From positions 1 to 64,000 of the forward strand of contig NZ_JACIVH010000076.1 of assembly GCF_014145615.1 (NCBI RefSeq): a DNA stretch of 64,000 bases. Direction: 5' to 3'. The notes under the pieces were generated by a model. It had not been told where the DNA came from, did not search any database, and worked only from the letters and a program-made list of their open reading frames with translations. Numbering within the stretch: position 1 is the stretch's first letter; each line of letters opens with the position of its first letter. Below are positions 1-8,496 of the stretch, in pieces. The DNA is from Limosilactobacillus balticus (GTDB taxonomy: Bacteria; Bacillota; Bacilli; Lactobacillales; Lactobacillaceae). Position numbers and translations under genes: made by a program.

Positions 1-1927
1 CCCTAGTAGTACCATTCTGATTAATATCTGCCATTACCGTTTGTACTGGTGCATTTCCATTATTTTGTTCACCAGTAGTGGCGCCAATTGCATAACTGGT
101 GCCATTAACAGTACTTTGGTTATTTCCAAAGTAATTTGAGTCGCTAGTTACTCCATTATTTGTTACAACAACATTGGTATTATTAGCATTTACCGTAACA
201 GAATAATCTGTAGAGAAAGTTGTACCAGTTGTTGTATTTAAAGTTAAATGAGCGGGATCATTAATATTAATAGTATTGTTGGAATTACCAAAGTAGAAGT
301 TACGGTTACCTGATAATGTAGCGTTCGTTCCTTGATTAAAGGTAACAGTATTATTAGAGCCCTTTAAGAAGTAAAGATTTGTACCACTAGTATTCAGATT
401 AATATTTGAGTTTTCACCAGCAACAAAACTAGCAGTTCCCTTAGTTAACGCAATATTTGCAGCGTAATACCATGGCCATATGCCTCTATAGTTATAAGTA
501 TTATTTATTGTCAAATTAGCATTGTTACCAACTGATACAACATGCTCGATATGATTACCCAGCATTGCAATATCAAATGGCGTAATACTATTATTAATAA
601 TTAAACTAGCACCATCATCAACTTTTAAATCATTTCCACTATAAATTAAGGTTTGATACCCATCAACGTCAGATTGTTCAGTTGTATAAGTGTTTCCATT
701 ATACTGATACGAATTCACACCATTAATAGTCGTATTTCCACGAACTTCAAATACTTTTAAGCCAGCATTTGTATCTGCGAAAACAGCAGTTCCACCTGTA
801 GCATCTACATCATCATAAATTAATGTATACTCAGCACCTTTAGTCATAAGAACTGGATTAGTCATGGCAAACCCACCACGTTGATTAGCAGTATAAAGTT
901 TTACAGATTTAATGATCGTCGTATATTGTGTTGAAGTATTATTATGAAGCCAAATACAATTATTTCCAATATTTAGTTCATATTTGCCAGTTCCATTACT
1001 TCCATCAATTGTAAAATTATGTGGCGTAATTTTACAATCCCCTATATCTGAGTTTCCTAAATCAATATTAGCCGTTAATTTGATAGTACTAATATTACTA
1101 TCTTTAATAGCATTAATAAACTCATCGGCAGTGCTTACATTAACAGTACCTTTTTCTTCAGTTTTGTTCGTTTGAATAAAACTAGAATTAAATAATGCAA
1201 TCGTCCCATTAGTAATATTCTTAGTCGTTGTCCGTAATGAAAGACTTTGATTTACTGATAAGACAGTACTATTAGAATTTTCCTTTGTAAATGTTTCAAA
1301 ATCATCATTAGAAGATAATGAAGTATCACTATTAGCAAGCGAACCACTCATACTAGATGAAATTACACTAGTACTAGTTGATGCCGATTGTGAAGATGCA
1401 GTTGAAGTGCTAGTCGATGTTGAACCAGAGTTAATATTTGAGGTACTTGTTGTCGATTCACTTGTAGAAGTCTTTGATTGGCTGGTTGAGGTACTACCTG
1501 ATATTGAGCCAGAATTAATATTTGAGGTACTTGTTGTTGATTCGCTTGTAGAAGTCTTTGATTGACTAGTCGATGTACTATTTGACGTTGAAGTACTAGT
1601 AGATGTTAAACCAGAGCCAATTACTTGAGAACTTTGATCAACGGTAGTCGTAGCCGCATGAGCTTCAGTTGGATTGGCTACTCCAGTTGCTCCAATCCCA
1701 AGTAAGGTTGCGACTGTTGCTGCCCCTTTTTTATAGACATCCGTCGTGTCAGAAGTATGCATATTCTTTAATGAGTCTAAATCATTAAAATCAGTTGCCT
1801 TAACTTCTTTCTTTGACCTAAAAGAAAATAATTTAAAGAAACGTGTTAATGCACTAAACCACCCATGTTTAGTTTTATATAATTTTACTTTACTTTTGTC
1901 TTCTTGTCCTTTCTTGTTTTTTGCCAT
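1..1927 (-). CDS. Serine-rich repeat glycoprotein adhesin (SRRP), N-terminal part, runs off the left edge
   Basis: An open frame reads without a stop from ATG at 1927 to the window edge (642 codons). The start follows an AGAGGGGTGG ribosome site at 1935-1944. Residues 1-91 form a long accessory-Sec-type signal: a basic start with KLYKTKHGW at about 16-23, a hydrophobic core at about 68-83, and a likely cut after AHA. Residues 92-200 are Ser/Thr-rich and hold two copies of KTSTSESTTSTSNINSGS. From about 260 comes an Asn/Thr-rich region beginning VNVSTADEFINAIKDSN, which resembles the pectate-lyase-like beta-solenoid binding region described for L. reuteri SRRPs. The second serine repeat and the wall anchor would lie outside the window. 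It is the expected substrate of the neighbouring SecA2/SecY2 and Gtf proteins. The adhesin class is confident; the ligand is not known. Confidence 0.9.
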   Translation of the reverse strand, partial: MAKNKKGQEDKSKVKLYKTKHGWFSALTRFFKLFSFRSKKEVKATDFNDLDSLKNMHTSDTTDVYKKGAATVATLLGIGATGVANPTEAHAATTTVDQSSQVIGSGLTSTSTSTSNSTSTSQSKTSTSESTTSTSNINSGSISGSTSTSQSKTSTSESTTSTSNINSGSTSTSTSTASSQSASTSTSVISSSMSGSLANSDTSLSSNDDFETFTKENSNSTVLSVNQSLSLRTTTKNITNGTIALFNSSFIQTNKTEEKGTVNVSTADEFINAIKDSNISTIKLTANIDLGNSDIGDCKITPHNFTIDGSNGTGKYELNIGNNCIWLHNNTSTQYTTIIKSVKLYTANQRGGFAMTNPVLMTKGAEYTLIYDDVDATGGTAVFADTNAGLKVFEVRGNTTINGVNSYQYNGNTYTTEQSDVDGYQTLIYSGNDLKVDDGASLIINNSITPFDIAMLGNHIEHVVSVGNNANLTINNTYNYRGIWPWYYAANIALTKGTASFVAGENSNINLNTSGTNLYFLKGSNNTVTFNQGTNATLSGNRNFYFGNSNNTININDPAHLTLNTTTGTTFSTDYSVTVNANNTNVVVTNNGVTSDSNYFGNNQSTVNGTSYAIGATTGEQNNGNAPVQTVMADINQNGTTR

Positions 1928-2193
1928 AGATAAACCACCCCTCTATAATCATCAGCATATGTATCAATCTAATGACAAGCAAAATTATTATCAATGATTG
2001 TACACCTCTGCTCCCTCAAAATAAATAAATTTTTAGTGAAACATTAATTTTATTATCAACATCGTCTTAGCCTCCTGCTGTAATTATTCGATAATTTTAT
2101 TTAACATCTAGCAAGTGCAATTATGAATATATAATCATTAAAAATATGTATTTAAAAAGATCAAAAAACAAATTTTCGCTTCTTGATCCTTTA
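1928..2193 (-). promoter_or_regulatory. Leader region between the accessory Sec operon and the adhesin gene
   Basis: This AT-rich stretch of 266 bases separates the small membrane protein gene from the adhesin gene. It begins (minus sense) with a terminator-like hairpin and ends with the strong adhesin ribosome site. I found no convincing -35/-10 pair, so whether the adhesin has its own promoter is an inference from the hairpin. Confidence 0.35.
2155..2192 (-). terminator. Hairpin after the last accessory Sec gene
   Basis: Imperfect inverted repeat: AAAGGATCAAGAAGC pairs with GTTTTTTGATCTTTT in the minus sense, followed by an AT-rich tract. It lies directly after the stop of the small membrane protein gene and could separate the export genes from the adhesin gene. 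Confidence 0.5.
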
Positions 2194-2391
2194 CTAACGA
2201 ATAAAATATCCTATTAACATCATTCCAATAACTAGAATTAAAAGTAAAGTCATAAAGACGGAACGAAAGTTAATTGGTTCTTTTTTCTTTTTATAAGGTT
2301 GTCGCTTCTCTTCCTCTACTTTTTCTAAACGTTTCAAAGCATCCTGTTGAATAAGCGATTGTGGTTGGTCATGCTCTTCTTTTTTATTCAC
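2194..2391 (-). CDS. Small tail-anchored membrane protein, possible Asp4/Asp5-like accessory Sec component
   Basis: A short protein with a charged, Lys/Glu-rich N-terminal half and a single C-terminal hydrophobic helix (SVFMTLLLILVIGMMLIGYF) ending almost at the terminus. I prefer the GTG at 2391 (65 residues), because GGAG sits nine bases upstream; a TTG at 2406 would overlap that site. It overlaps the end of gtfB and is the last gene before the adhesin. In streptococcal clusters this place is often taken by small SecE/SecG-like proteins (Asp4, Asp5), and the size and topology fit. Sequence identity with them cannot be judged here, so the name is an inference from position. Confidence 0.6.
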   Translation of the reverse strand: MNKKEEHDQPQSLIQQDALKRLEKVEEEKRQPYKKKKEPINFRSVFMTLLLILVIGMMLIGYFIR

Positions 2392-3709
2392 TTTGCAAGG
2401 CTCCAATCATTCTTTGATAATCTTGTACACTAACCTCACTAGCTAGTTGACGCTGCGTATCAATAAGTTCCTTCATCAATGACGGTTTTAGCAAGGCTGC
2501 CATAATATGTTTACTCATTTTCTGGACCTCTTTTACTTTAAACACATTCTGAGGATTAACGAATTGTGGTTCATGGAGTGTTTCACCAAAACCGACAATC
2601 AGCATATTTTGCTCAAAAGCGCCACGAACAGCATCCAAAATTTCGTTTTGACGATTAATATCTAAATAAATATCACAATCCGCAATCAATTGTTTAACCC
2701 GAGCTGAACTGATATTAGGATACAATTCGACATTTTCATACTGTTGATAAGCTAACAATTTACTCGACATTTCAGTAACGGCTGCAATATGAAACTTAAC
2801 ATTAGGCAAACTCTTAATAAGCGTTGATAATTCAACTATCTCATCCGAATTAGTAAGAATCAAAGCTTGGGGGCGCAGCTGATTAGCACGTGGATGCGGG
2901 TATATAGTCCCGAGGAATCCAAAGTCAACGTTATTATTTTTTAGGTTAGCGCCGATTCGTTGCCAATCTGTGTATCGTTGAAAAATAATATGTTTAGTCC
3001 GTGTACTATTTTCCATTAAAAATTTCATGTTACCTGGCAATTCATCCCCGATTAGCGGTTCATGCCAAAATAAAGTATCACTACCATCTGCAGGTAAGTT
3101 CAGTGAAACACTTAACCCTTGGTTTAAAGTATTATAAAAAATATGATCAAGTTTAAAACGACGTGTCTGAAGATAATATTTAACAAGTTCAATCAATGAT
3201 GGAAAATGATAGCCTCCATCAACATCTAGAAAGAAATCCCCAGCAATAAGATTCCATTCAAGAAAGACACGGTCCTTTTTATCATAATATTTTCGCCATG
3301 CTGGCTGTTCGTTTCGGTAATAAGTTTGTGCAAAACGATAACCATAACGATTATAATGGTCAATCCAGCTAACTTGCCCATTATTATTCAACCAGCGAAC
3401 TTCTTTTACTTGCCGAGTATTATCAGTAGCTTGGTATATAATATCTGCCCGTTTCTTATCAAGATCATATATCTGTCCCTGAGCTGCTGTACTTAAAATC
3501 CGCCAATAACGAGGTAAGGAAAGATGGTCAAAATATAAGGGCTTTTTATTTACGTTATAGTTACCCCAATACTTAATTGGTGACTCAACTTCGGGTGGTA
3601 AAAATCCATCATCATTGATTACGACCGTTGGGATTTTAATTTGAGCAGTTCGTTGAGAACGAAGAAAATCAAATGAAGCTTGATCAAAGTTATCAAATAA
3701 ATTAAGCAT
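2384..3709 (-). CDS. gtfB: GtfB, regulatory subunit of the adhesin O-GlcNAc transferase
   Basis: A 441-residue protein whose length and features match GtfB of accessory Sec clusters. It forms a complex with GtfA in the cytoplasm and helps it recognise serine-rich adhesin before export. The N-terminal half contains many aromatic and strand-like segments; the C-terminal half is a Rossmann-like domain that includes NVELYPNISSARVKQLI and ends in an ILDAVRGAFEQNMLIVGF stretch, as in the GT-B fold of the family. The start overlaps the end of gtfA by eight bases, implying translational coupling. Confidence 0.88.
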   Translation of the reverse strand: MLNLFDNFDQASFDFLRSQRTAQIKIPTVVINDDGFLPPEVESPIKYWGNYNVNKKPLYFDHLSLPRYWRILSTAAQGQIYDLDKKRADIIYQATDNTRQVKEVRWLNNNGQVSWIDHYNRYGYRFAQTYYRNEQPAWRKYYDKKDRVFLEWNLIAGDFFLDVDGGYHFPSLIELVKYYLQTRRFKLDHIFYNTLNQGLSVSLNLPADGSDTLFWHEPLIGDELPGNMKFLMENSTRTKHIIFQRYTDWQRIGANLKNNNVDFGFLGTIYPHPRANQLRPQALILTNSDEIVELSTLIKSLPNVKFHIAAVTEMSSKLLAYQQYENVELYPNISSARVKQLIADCDIYLDINRQNEILDAVRGAFEQNMLIVGFGETLHEPQFVNPQNVFKVKEVQKMSKHIMAALLKPSLMKELIDTQRQLASEVSVQDYQRMIGALQSE

Positions 3710-5240
3710 GCTGTAACTCCCCTATCAATTGCTGCCATCGTTTAGCAACATTCTTAGTCAAATATGACTCAGCTAATGAATATGATTTTTCATGGAAAGA
3801 TGCTAAGTCCGCTTCAGTAAAGTTTTTAACAATTGCTTCAGCTAGTAATTGTTCTTTACGTGAATTACTCCAATCTTCAGTATATGGCAGTAAGTAACCA
3901 TTTTGTTGATCAGCAATGAAGGTCTGATTACCATACGGAACATCAAACCCGATCATCGATAAACCTGAACCAACTGCTTCCATTAAACTTAATCCAAAAC
4001 CCTCACTAGTTGAGCCCGCAATATATGTTTCATACTTTTGGTAAACGTTCTTTAGATCCTGTTGTCCCATTAATTTAATATAGGAATCAGCATTATTTTT
4101 TGTGATCAAGTCTTGCAAACGACTCCGTTCACCACCCTCACCGTAAATATCCAAGGTTAGGTCAGAAACTGTTTTATGTGCCACAACTGTTGCTTCAATT
4201 ACCCAATCAATATGTTTTTCGTTGGCTAATCGAGAAGCAGTAATTAAAGAATGTGTTTTACGGGGCTTTTCTGGCTTTACCAAGTGTTCTAAACTACCAA
4301 CCGGGATAGTATTGATTTGTGGTTTAGCGTGGTTAAAATGTTTTTGCTGACTAGTTAGCAATTCCCTTTGCCGATCAGTGGCAACGACATAGGCGGACAC
4401 ATCACGATAATGTGTAAATTGATATTCATAGAAATTATTCCATAATACTTGGTGCTCATTTGTATAATGCTTGTCATAGTGGTCAGCATGAACAGGAATA
4501 ACCAATTTTGCTGGTAAATGATGCTCAAAAATTAATTGACCATTAACTAATTGCTTATCTTCATCCATTCGGTCAAGAATGATTATATCATCGGGTTTAA
4601 AATTTAATTTCAGAAGCATTTCGCGATAAAGGTCAGTTTTTGAATAATAGTTTTGATTAGGAAATTCAAATAGTTCGTGCCCCTCCCCATCTAAATGTTG
4701 GGTATACGCAATCGTCCCATCTCCATTATAAAATTCCCGAAAAACAACGTGATTATCATGAGTATCCCCACTATAATATTCTGTTGCATATTTCGTATAT
4801 GAATAGAAATCACGTTTAATTAGTTGATTGTTAACGACATAAGTAACCTGGTCAATTGTTCCTTTCTCACGATCATTGTAGCGTGGCACGATCGTGAGTT
4901 TTTCTTTTGCAGATTTATACTGCAACTCTTTCATGCCATTATCTGGCTGAAGGATAAAATTTCGTTGCTCAAGATGATTTTGCTTAACAAAGGTATCGAG
5001 TAAAAAGGTTGATGGAGCAATTTTAATATCAGTAAAAAAGTTGTAAAGCCAGATAATCTGATCATCATCAAAACCCAGATTAGCTGTTAAATCAGCAATA
5101 TTGTTTCCTAAAATTAGATCAGAAAAAATAAACTTAGCTGAAATATCAATATTGCGAAATGCTTGTGCACGATATGACTGAGCATACTCGACACCACTAC
5201 TGGCCCAGCCAATTCCTAAATTAATATTGTATACGGTCAT
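3702..5240 (-). CDS. gtfA: GtfA, catalytic subunit of the adhesin O-GlcNAc transferase
   Basis: A GT4-type glycosyltransferase of 512 residues. It transfers the first N-acetylglucosamine to Ser/Thr of the adhesin together with GtfB. The N-terminus MTVYNINLGIGWASSGVEYA is typical of GtfA. The C-terminal half carries the GT-B acceptor motif GSTSEGFGLSLMEA, with the two glutamates of the EX7E pattern. The ATG at 5240 is preferred over the ATG at 5258: it follows GGAGG with five bases between, whereas the upstream ATG overlaps the secA2 stop and has no site. It lies between secA2 and gtfB in one operon. Confidence 0.92.
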   Translation of the reverse strand: MTVYNINLGIGWASSGVEYAQSYRAQAFRNIDISAKFIFSDLILGNNIADLTANLGFDDDQIIWLYNFFTDIKIAPSTFLLDTFVKQNHLEQRNFILQPDNGMKELQYKSAKEKLTIVPRYNDREKGTIDQVTYVVNNQLIKRDFYSYTKYATEYYSGDTHDNHVVFREFYNGDGTIAYTQHLDGEGHELFEFPNQNYYSKTDLYREMLLKLNFKPDDIIILDRMDEDKQLVNGQLIFEHHLPAKLVIPVHADHYDKHYTNEHQVLWNNFYEYQFTHYRDVSAYVVATDRQRELLTSQQKHFNHAKPQINTIPVGSLEHLVKPEKPRKTHSLITASRLANEKHIDWVIEATVVAHKTVSDLTLDIYGEGGERSRLQDLITKNNADSYIKLMGQQDLKNVYQKYETYIAGSTSEGFGLSLMEAVGSGLSMIGFDVPYGNQTFIADQQNGYLLPYTEDWSNSRKEQLLAEAIVKNFTEADLASFHEKSYSLAESYLTKNVAKRWQQLIGELQHA

Positions 5241-5254
5241 ATTTTCCTCCATCA

Positions 5255-7603
5255 TCAATTAAAATAAACAATTAAATTATTAGCTTTATCCAATCGAATA
5301 ATACTTAGCATTAAATTATCAACTACCTTTTCCGCTACCGTATCAAACATCTTTGCAAATGCTTGGTAAGCTTTTTCTTGATACACAAATTTAGGGTCCC
5401 GTTGTGCAGTTGCCCATGGCTGAACGATCGCTGATAATTTAGCTAAATAAGCCATCTGATCAGTCCAACTACTATCAAGTGCATTTAATAAAGCTGAACG
5501 ATAAAATTGGTTTAATTGTTCACTATTGATTAATACTTTCGCCTTCTGTTCTAATACCCTTTGACAAAATTGTTCTAAGTATTTTTGTATTTTTTCGTGG
5601 CTTAATTCTAAATTATCGGGTAAATTAACAACATCATAAGTGAAATGTTGGTTCATTAAATGCCGTAGTTCTAACGCAGTCCATTCTACTTTTTCATCAA
5701 GATAAAGTGAAATTCCTCTGCTTAACCATTTTCCAACATTTTTTTCTAAATGAGCGGTTCGCATTAGCTCATCACGGCGATCATAAAGATACTTACGTTG
5801 AATTTTTAATGCAGCTTCATTTTTATTAACATTGCTACGTGCCATTTGCTGATTAGCAGCTACCCGGTCATTTAACATTGTGATACTCATTTTTAAGCGT
5901 GGGCTACGCAACTGTCTATCAGTCTTTTTCTTTTGTAATTGACGATAATAATTTTTGAACCGTTTGGTACTATTCTTGGCAAGATAGCTATCTTCTAATG
6001 AAATATAAAACTTACTCGAACCAGGATCACCCTGCCGACCAGCTCGCCCAGCTAACTGCATTTTCACTCGCGTTGGTAACATTTCCGTCCCAATTACCGC
6101 AAGTCCACCTAATTCTTTAACTCCGGTCCCGAGCTTGATGTCAGTTCCGCGACCAGCCATATTAGTAGCAACCGTCACCGCTCCCTTTTGTCCAGCATCT
6201 TTTATAATGTCAGCTTCTCGTGCAACGTTAAAAGCATTTAAGACATTATGGGGAATTCCTTGATCCAATAACAATTCAGAAATGATTTCTGAATTTTCAA
6301 CTGATCCAGCAACTAATAATACTGGTCGACCTTCGCGATGAAGTTGAAGAGTCTCATTAAGGGCATGAATTAATTTTTGGCGAGTTGTTAAATAAATTTG
6401 TTCCGGATAATCTTTACGAAGTATTTTCTTTCGCGTTGGGATTTGAATTACGCGCATCTTATATACTTCAAAGAATTCTTGCTCATCACTTTTGGCGGTT
6501 CCACTCATTCCAGCGATTTTATTAAACAAACCAAACAGACTAGGAAAGGTAATTGAAGCTGCTACTTGTTGGTTAGGCGTAATATCAACATGTTCTTTTG
6601 CTTCGAGTGCTTGATGCAACCCTGTACTGACCTTTACCCCTCTTTTTAGCCGACCATTTGCCTCATCAAGTAGAACAACCTTCCCTTCACTAACTAAATA
6701 ATCATGACCATTCTCCATAATAAAGTGAGCACGTAAGGCAAGAATAATGTGACGGTATACTTCCCGATATTCACTTGCAAAAAGATCAGTAATACGAAAG
6801 AAACGCTGTGCTTGTCTAATGCCGTGTAATGTAAGCCAGACTGCAGTTTGATCTTCATTCAGTTTATAATCAATTTCAGGTTGAAGAGTGTGAATAAAAT
6901 TATCTGTCAACCGATATAAATTTGATTGAACCATTGGCATACTTGATACCACAAAAGGCGACGTCGCTTCATCAAGTAAAATTGCGTCAACTTCATCGAT
7001 AATGACATAATTAAACGGTCGTAGATATTGATCATCAAGTCGCGTTGCTAAATTATTAAATAAGTAATCAAATGCTAGACTACTAGCTGTCGTATAAACA
7101 ATATCAGAGTTATACCACTCTCTTTTTACTTGTGGTGATGGTTTTTGATCACTATTTGTAAAGCCAAGACTTACAGTTAACCCTAACCACTCATAGACTG
7201 GCTGCAATTGCTCTTTATCTCGTTGCGCTAAGTAATTATTAGGAGTTAATAAGAAAGCTCCTTTTCCAGTTAAAGCATTCAAATATAAGGGCATCGTCGC
7301 TGTTAAAGTTTTACCTTCCCCGGTCTTCATTTCCGCAATATTTCCTTGATTTAAGACAATTGCACCCATAACTTGGACGTCATAAGGAAACATCCCTAAA
7401 ATCCGGTAGTCTGCTTCCCGAATGGTCGCAAAAGCGCGTGGCAAGATATCATCAACGGTTTTACCATTAGCTAATTCTTTTTTTAATAGAGCAGTTTGAT
7501 GTTTGAGTTCTTCATCGCTCATCCCTCGCATTTCACTTGCCAGGGCATTTACTTTAGCAAGCGTACGTTTTACCTTTTGTAACCTAAAATTAGGGTGCGT
7601 CAT
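5255..7603 (-). CDS. secA2: SecA2, motor ATPase of the accessory Sec system
   Basis: A 782-residue SecA-family ATPase, shorter than the housekeeping SecA and without its C-terminal Cys-rich zinc-binding tail. It powers export of the glycosylated adhesin through SecY2. Walker A (MKTGEGKT) is at residues 92-99, and a Walker B-type IIDEVDAILLDEA follows near 200. Helicase motifs such as AGMSGTAKSDEQEF, ATNMAGRGTDIKLG and QLAGRAGRQGD are all present. It starts three bases after the asp3 stop. The neighbourhood (asp1-3, secY2, gtfAB) settles that this is SecA2 and not the general SecA. Confidence 0.96.
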   Translation of the reverse strand: MTHPNFRLQKVKRTLAKVNALASEMRGMSDEELKHQTALLKKELANGKTVDDILPRAFATIREADYRILGMFPYDVQVMGAIVLNQGNIAEMKTGEGKTLTATMPLYLNALTGKGAFLLTPNNYLAQRDKEQLQPVYEWLGLTVSLGFTNSDQKPSPQVKREWYNSDIVYTTASSLAFDYLFNNLATRLDDQYLRPFNYVIIDEVDAILLDEATSPFVVSSMPMVQSNLYRLTDNFIHTLQPEIDYKLNEDQTAVWLTLHGIRQAQRFFRITDLFASEYREVYRHIILALRAHFIMENGHDYLVSEGKVVLLDEANGRLKRGVKVSTGLHQALEAKEHVDITPNQQVAASITFPSLFGLFNKIAGMSGTAKSDEQEFFEVYKMRVIQIPTRKKILRKDYPEQIYLTTRQKLIHALNETLQLHREGRPVLLVAGSVENSEIISELLLDQGIPHNVLNAFNVAREADIIKDAGQKGAVTVATNMAGRGTDIKLGTGVKELGGLAVIGTEMLPTRVKMQLAGRAGRQGDPGSSKFYISLEDSYLAKNSTKRFKNYYRQLQKKKTDRQLRSPRLKMSITMLNDRVAANQQMARSNVNKNEAALKIQRKYLYDRRDELMRTAHLEKNVGKWLSRGISLYLDEKVEWTALELRHLMNQHFTYDVVNLPDNLELSHEKIQKYLEQFCQRVLEQKAKVLINSEQLNQFYRSALLNALDSSWTDQMAYLAKLSAIVQPWATAQRDPKFVYQEKAYQAFAKMFDTVAEKVVDNLMLSIIRLDKANNLIVYFN

Positions 7604-7606
7604 ATT

Positions 7607-8494
7607 TTATCCCTCTTTTAAATTTATTTCTTGAATAATCGAAAAGATAATTGGCCAGTCTGGATTAACCAATACCGGGGAACTCCAAGTAGTAGGGGGC
7701 AATAACGGATAAATCACATCAGCAATTTGCGATTGCGGGTCAGTCTGATTAGTAATAACCGCCTTGATTGTGGAAAGTTCCATCTTTAACTCTAATACTA
7801 CTCGATCTAGCTTAGGATTAGTACTAATAACATTAGCATCATAAATTCGCTTCGAAATTAACCATTGTTTTAAAATTGCTACTACATCAGCTGAGGATTG
7901 CCATGCAACACTAATCGGCTGCATTTTATAATCTTCATACTTTTTTAAATCTGGATATGTTTTGCGAACTCTTTTATTGTCAGCAATTAAAAGTAGATTG
8001 AGCTTTCCCTTTACAGCTTCATTTATTGGCTCGTGAAACCAAACATCCTCATTAACGCTTACTGGAAGGTCTGCATCACAAATTTCAAACCGTTGAAAAG
8101 TTAAATCAGTAAGGCCATTGTTAATCAATTCTAGTCGATACTGCACCGCTTCTGGTGGATAAACAAATTCAATTGATCGTTGCTGAAACTCGATATGATT
8201 AATTTCGTGTTCTTGCGCGTCAAAAAAGGTTAACCGAATAATTAATGAATAAATCGGCGCCACTTTTGTATTCACATTTAAGCGATATTTATGATTATTA
8301 CGGAGAATTGGTAATTGTGGAACTAACTTAGTTGCCTGGTATGAATTTACAGAATTCCAGTTCATGATTACTTTTCCAGGTGCCATGAGAGAATTATGAA
8401 ATGAAACACTATCATCAGAATTTATTTTAATATCTGAACCCGCAGAATAAGCATTTGTTGGTTCCCAATAGCCTTGATTAACAAAATATTGCAT
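7607..8494 (-). CDS. asp3: Asp3, accessory Sec system protein
   Basis: A 295-residue protein between asp2 and secA2, the usual place of asp3. No catalytic motif is visible. The first 150 residues are strand-rich, as expected for the carbohydrate-binding-module-like fold of Asp3; the rest is charged and variable. In the family, Asp3 joins Asp1 and Asp2 in a complex that binds the glycosylated adhesin and delivers it to SecA2. Its ribosome site (CGAGGAG) lies within the last codons of asp2. Confidence 0.85.
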   Translation of the reverse strand: MQYFVNQGYWEPTNAYSAGSDIKINSDDSVSFHNSLMAPGKVIMNWNSVNSYQATKLVPQLPILRNNHKYRLNVNTKVAPIYSLIIRLTFFDAQEHEINHIEFQQRSIEFVYPPEAVQYRLELINNGLTDLTFQRFEICDADLPVSVNEDVWFHEPINEAVKGKLNLLLIADNKRVRKTYPDLKKYEDYKMQPISVAWQSSADVVAILKQWLISKRIYDANVISTNPKLDRVVLELKMELSTIKAVITNQTDPQSQIADVIYPLLPPTTWSSPVLVNPDWPIIFSIIQEINLKEG

Positions 8495-8496
8495 TT

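Noticed and set aside
1380-1650. Direct repeats in the adhesin as a CRISPR-like or tandem regulatory array
   Set aside because: The repeats are in frame and encode the Ser/Thr-rich region.
5255-7603. Housekeeping SecA
   Set aside because: The neighbours are accessory Sec genes and the protein lacks the C-terminal zinc-binding tail.
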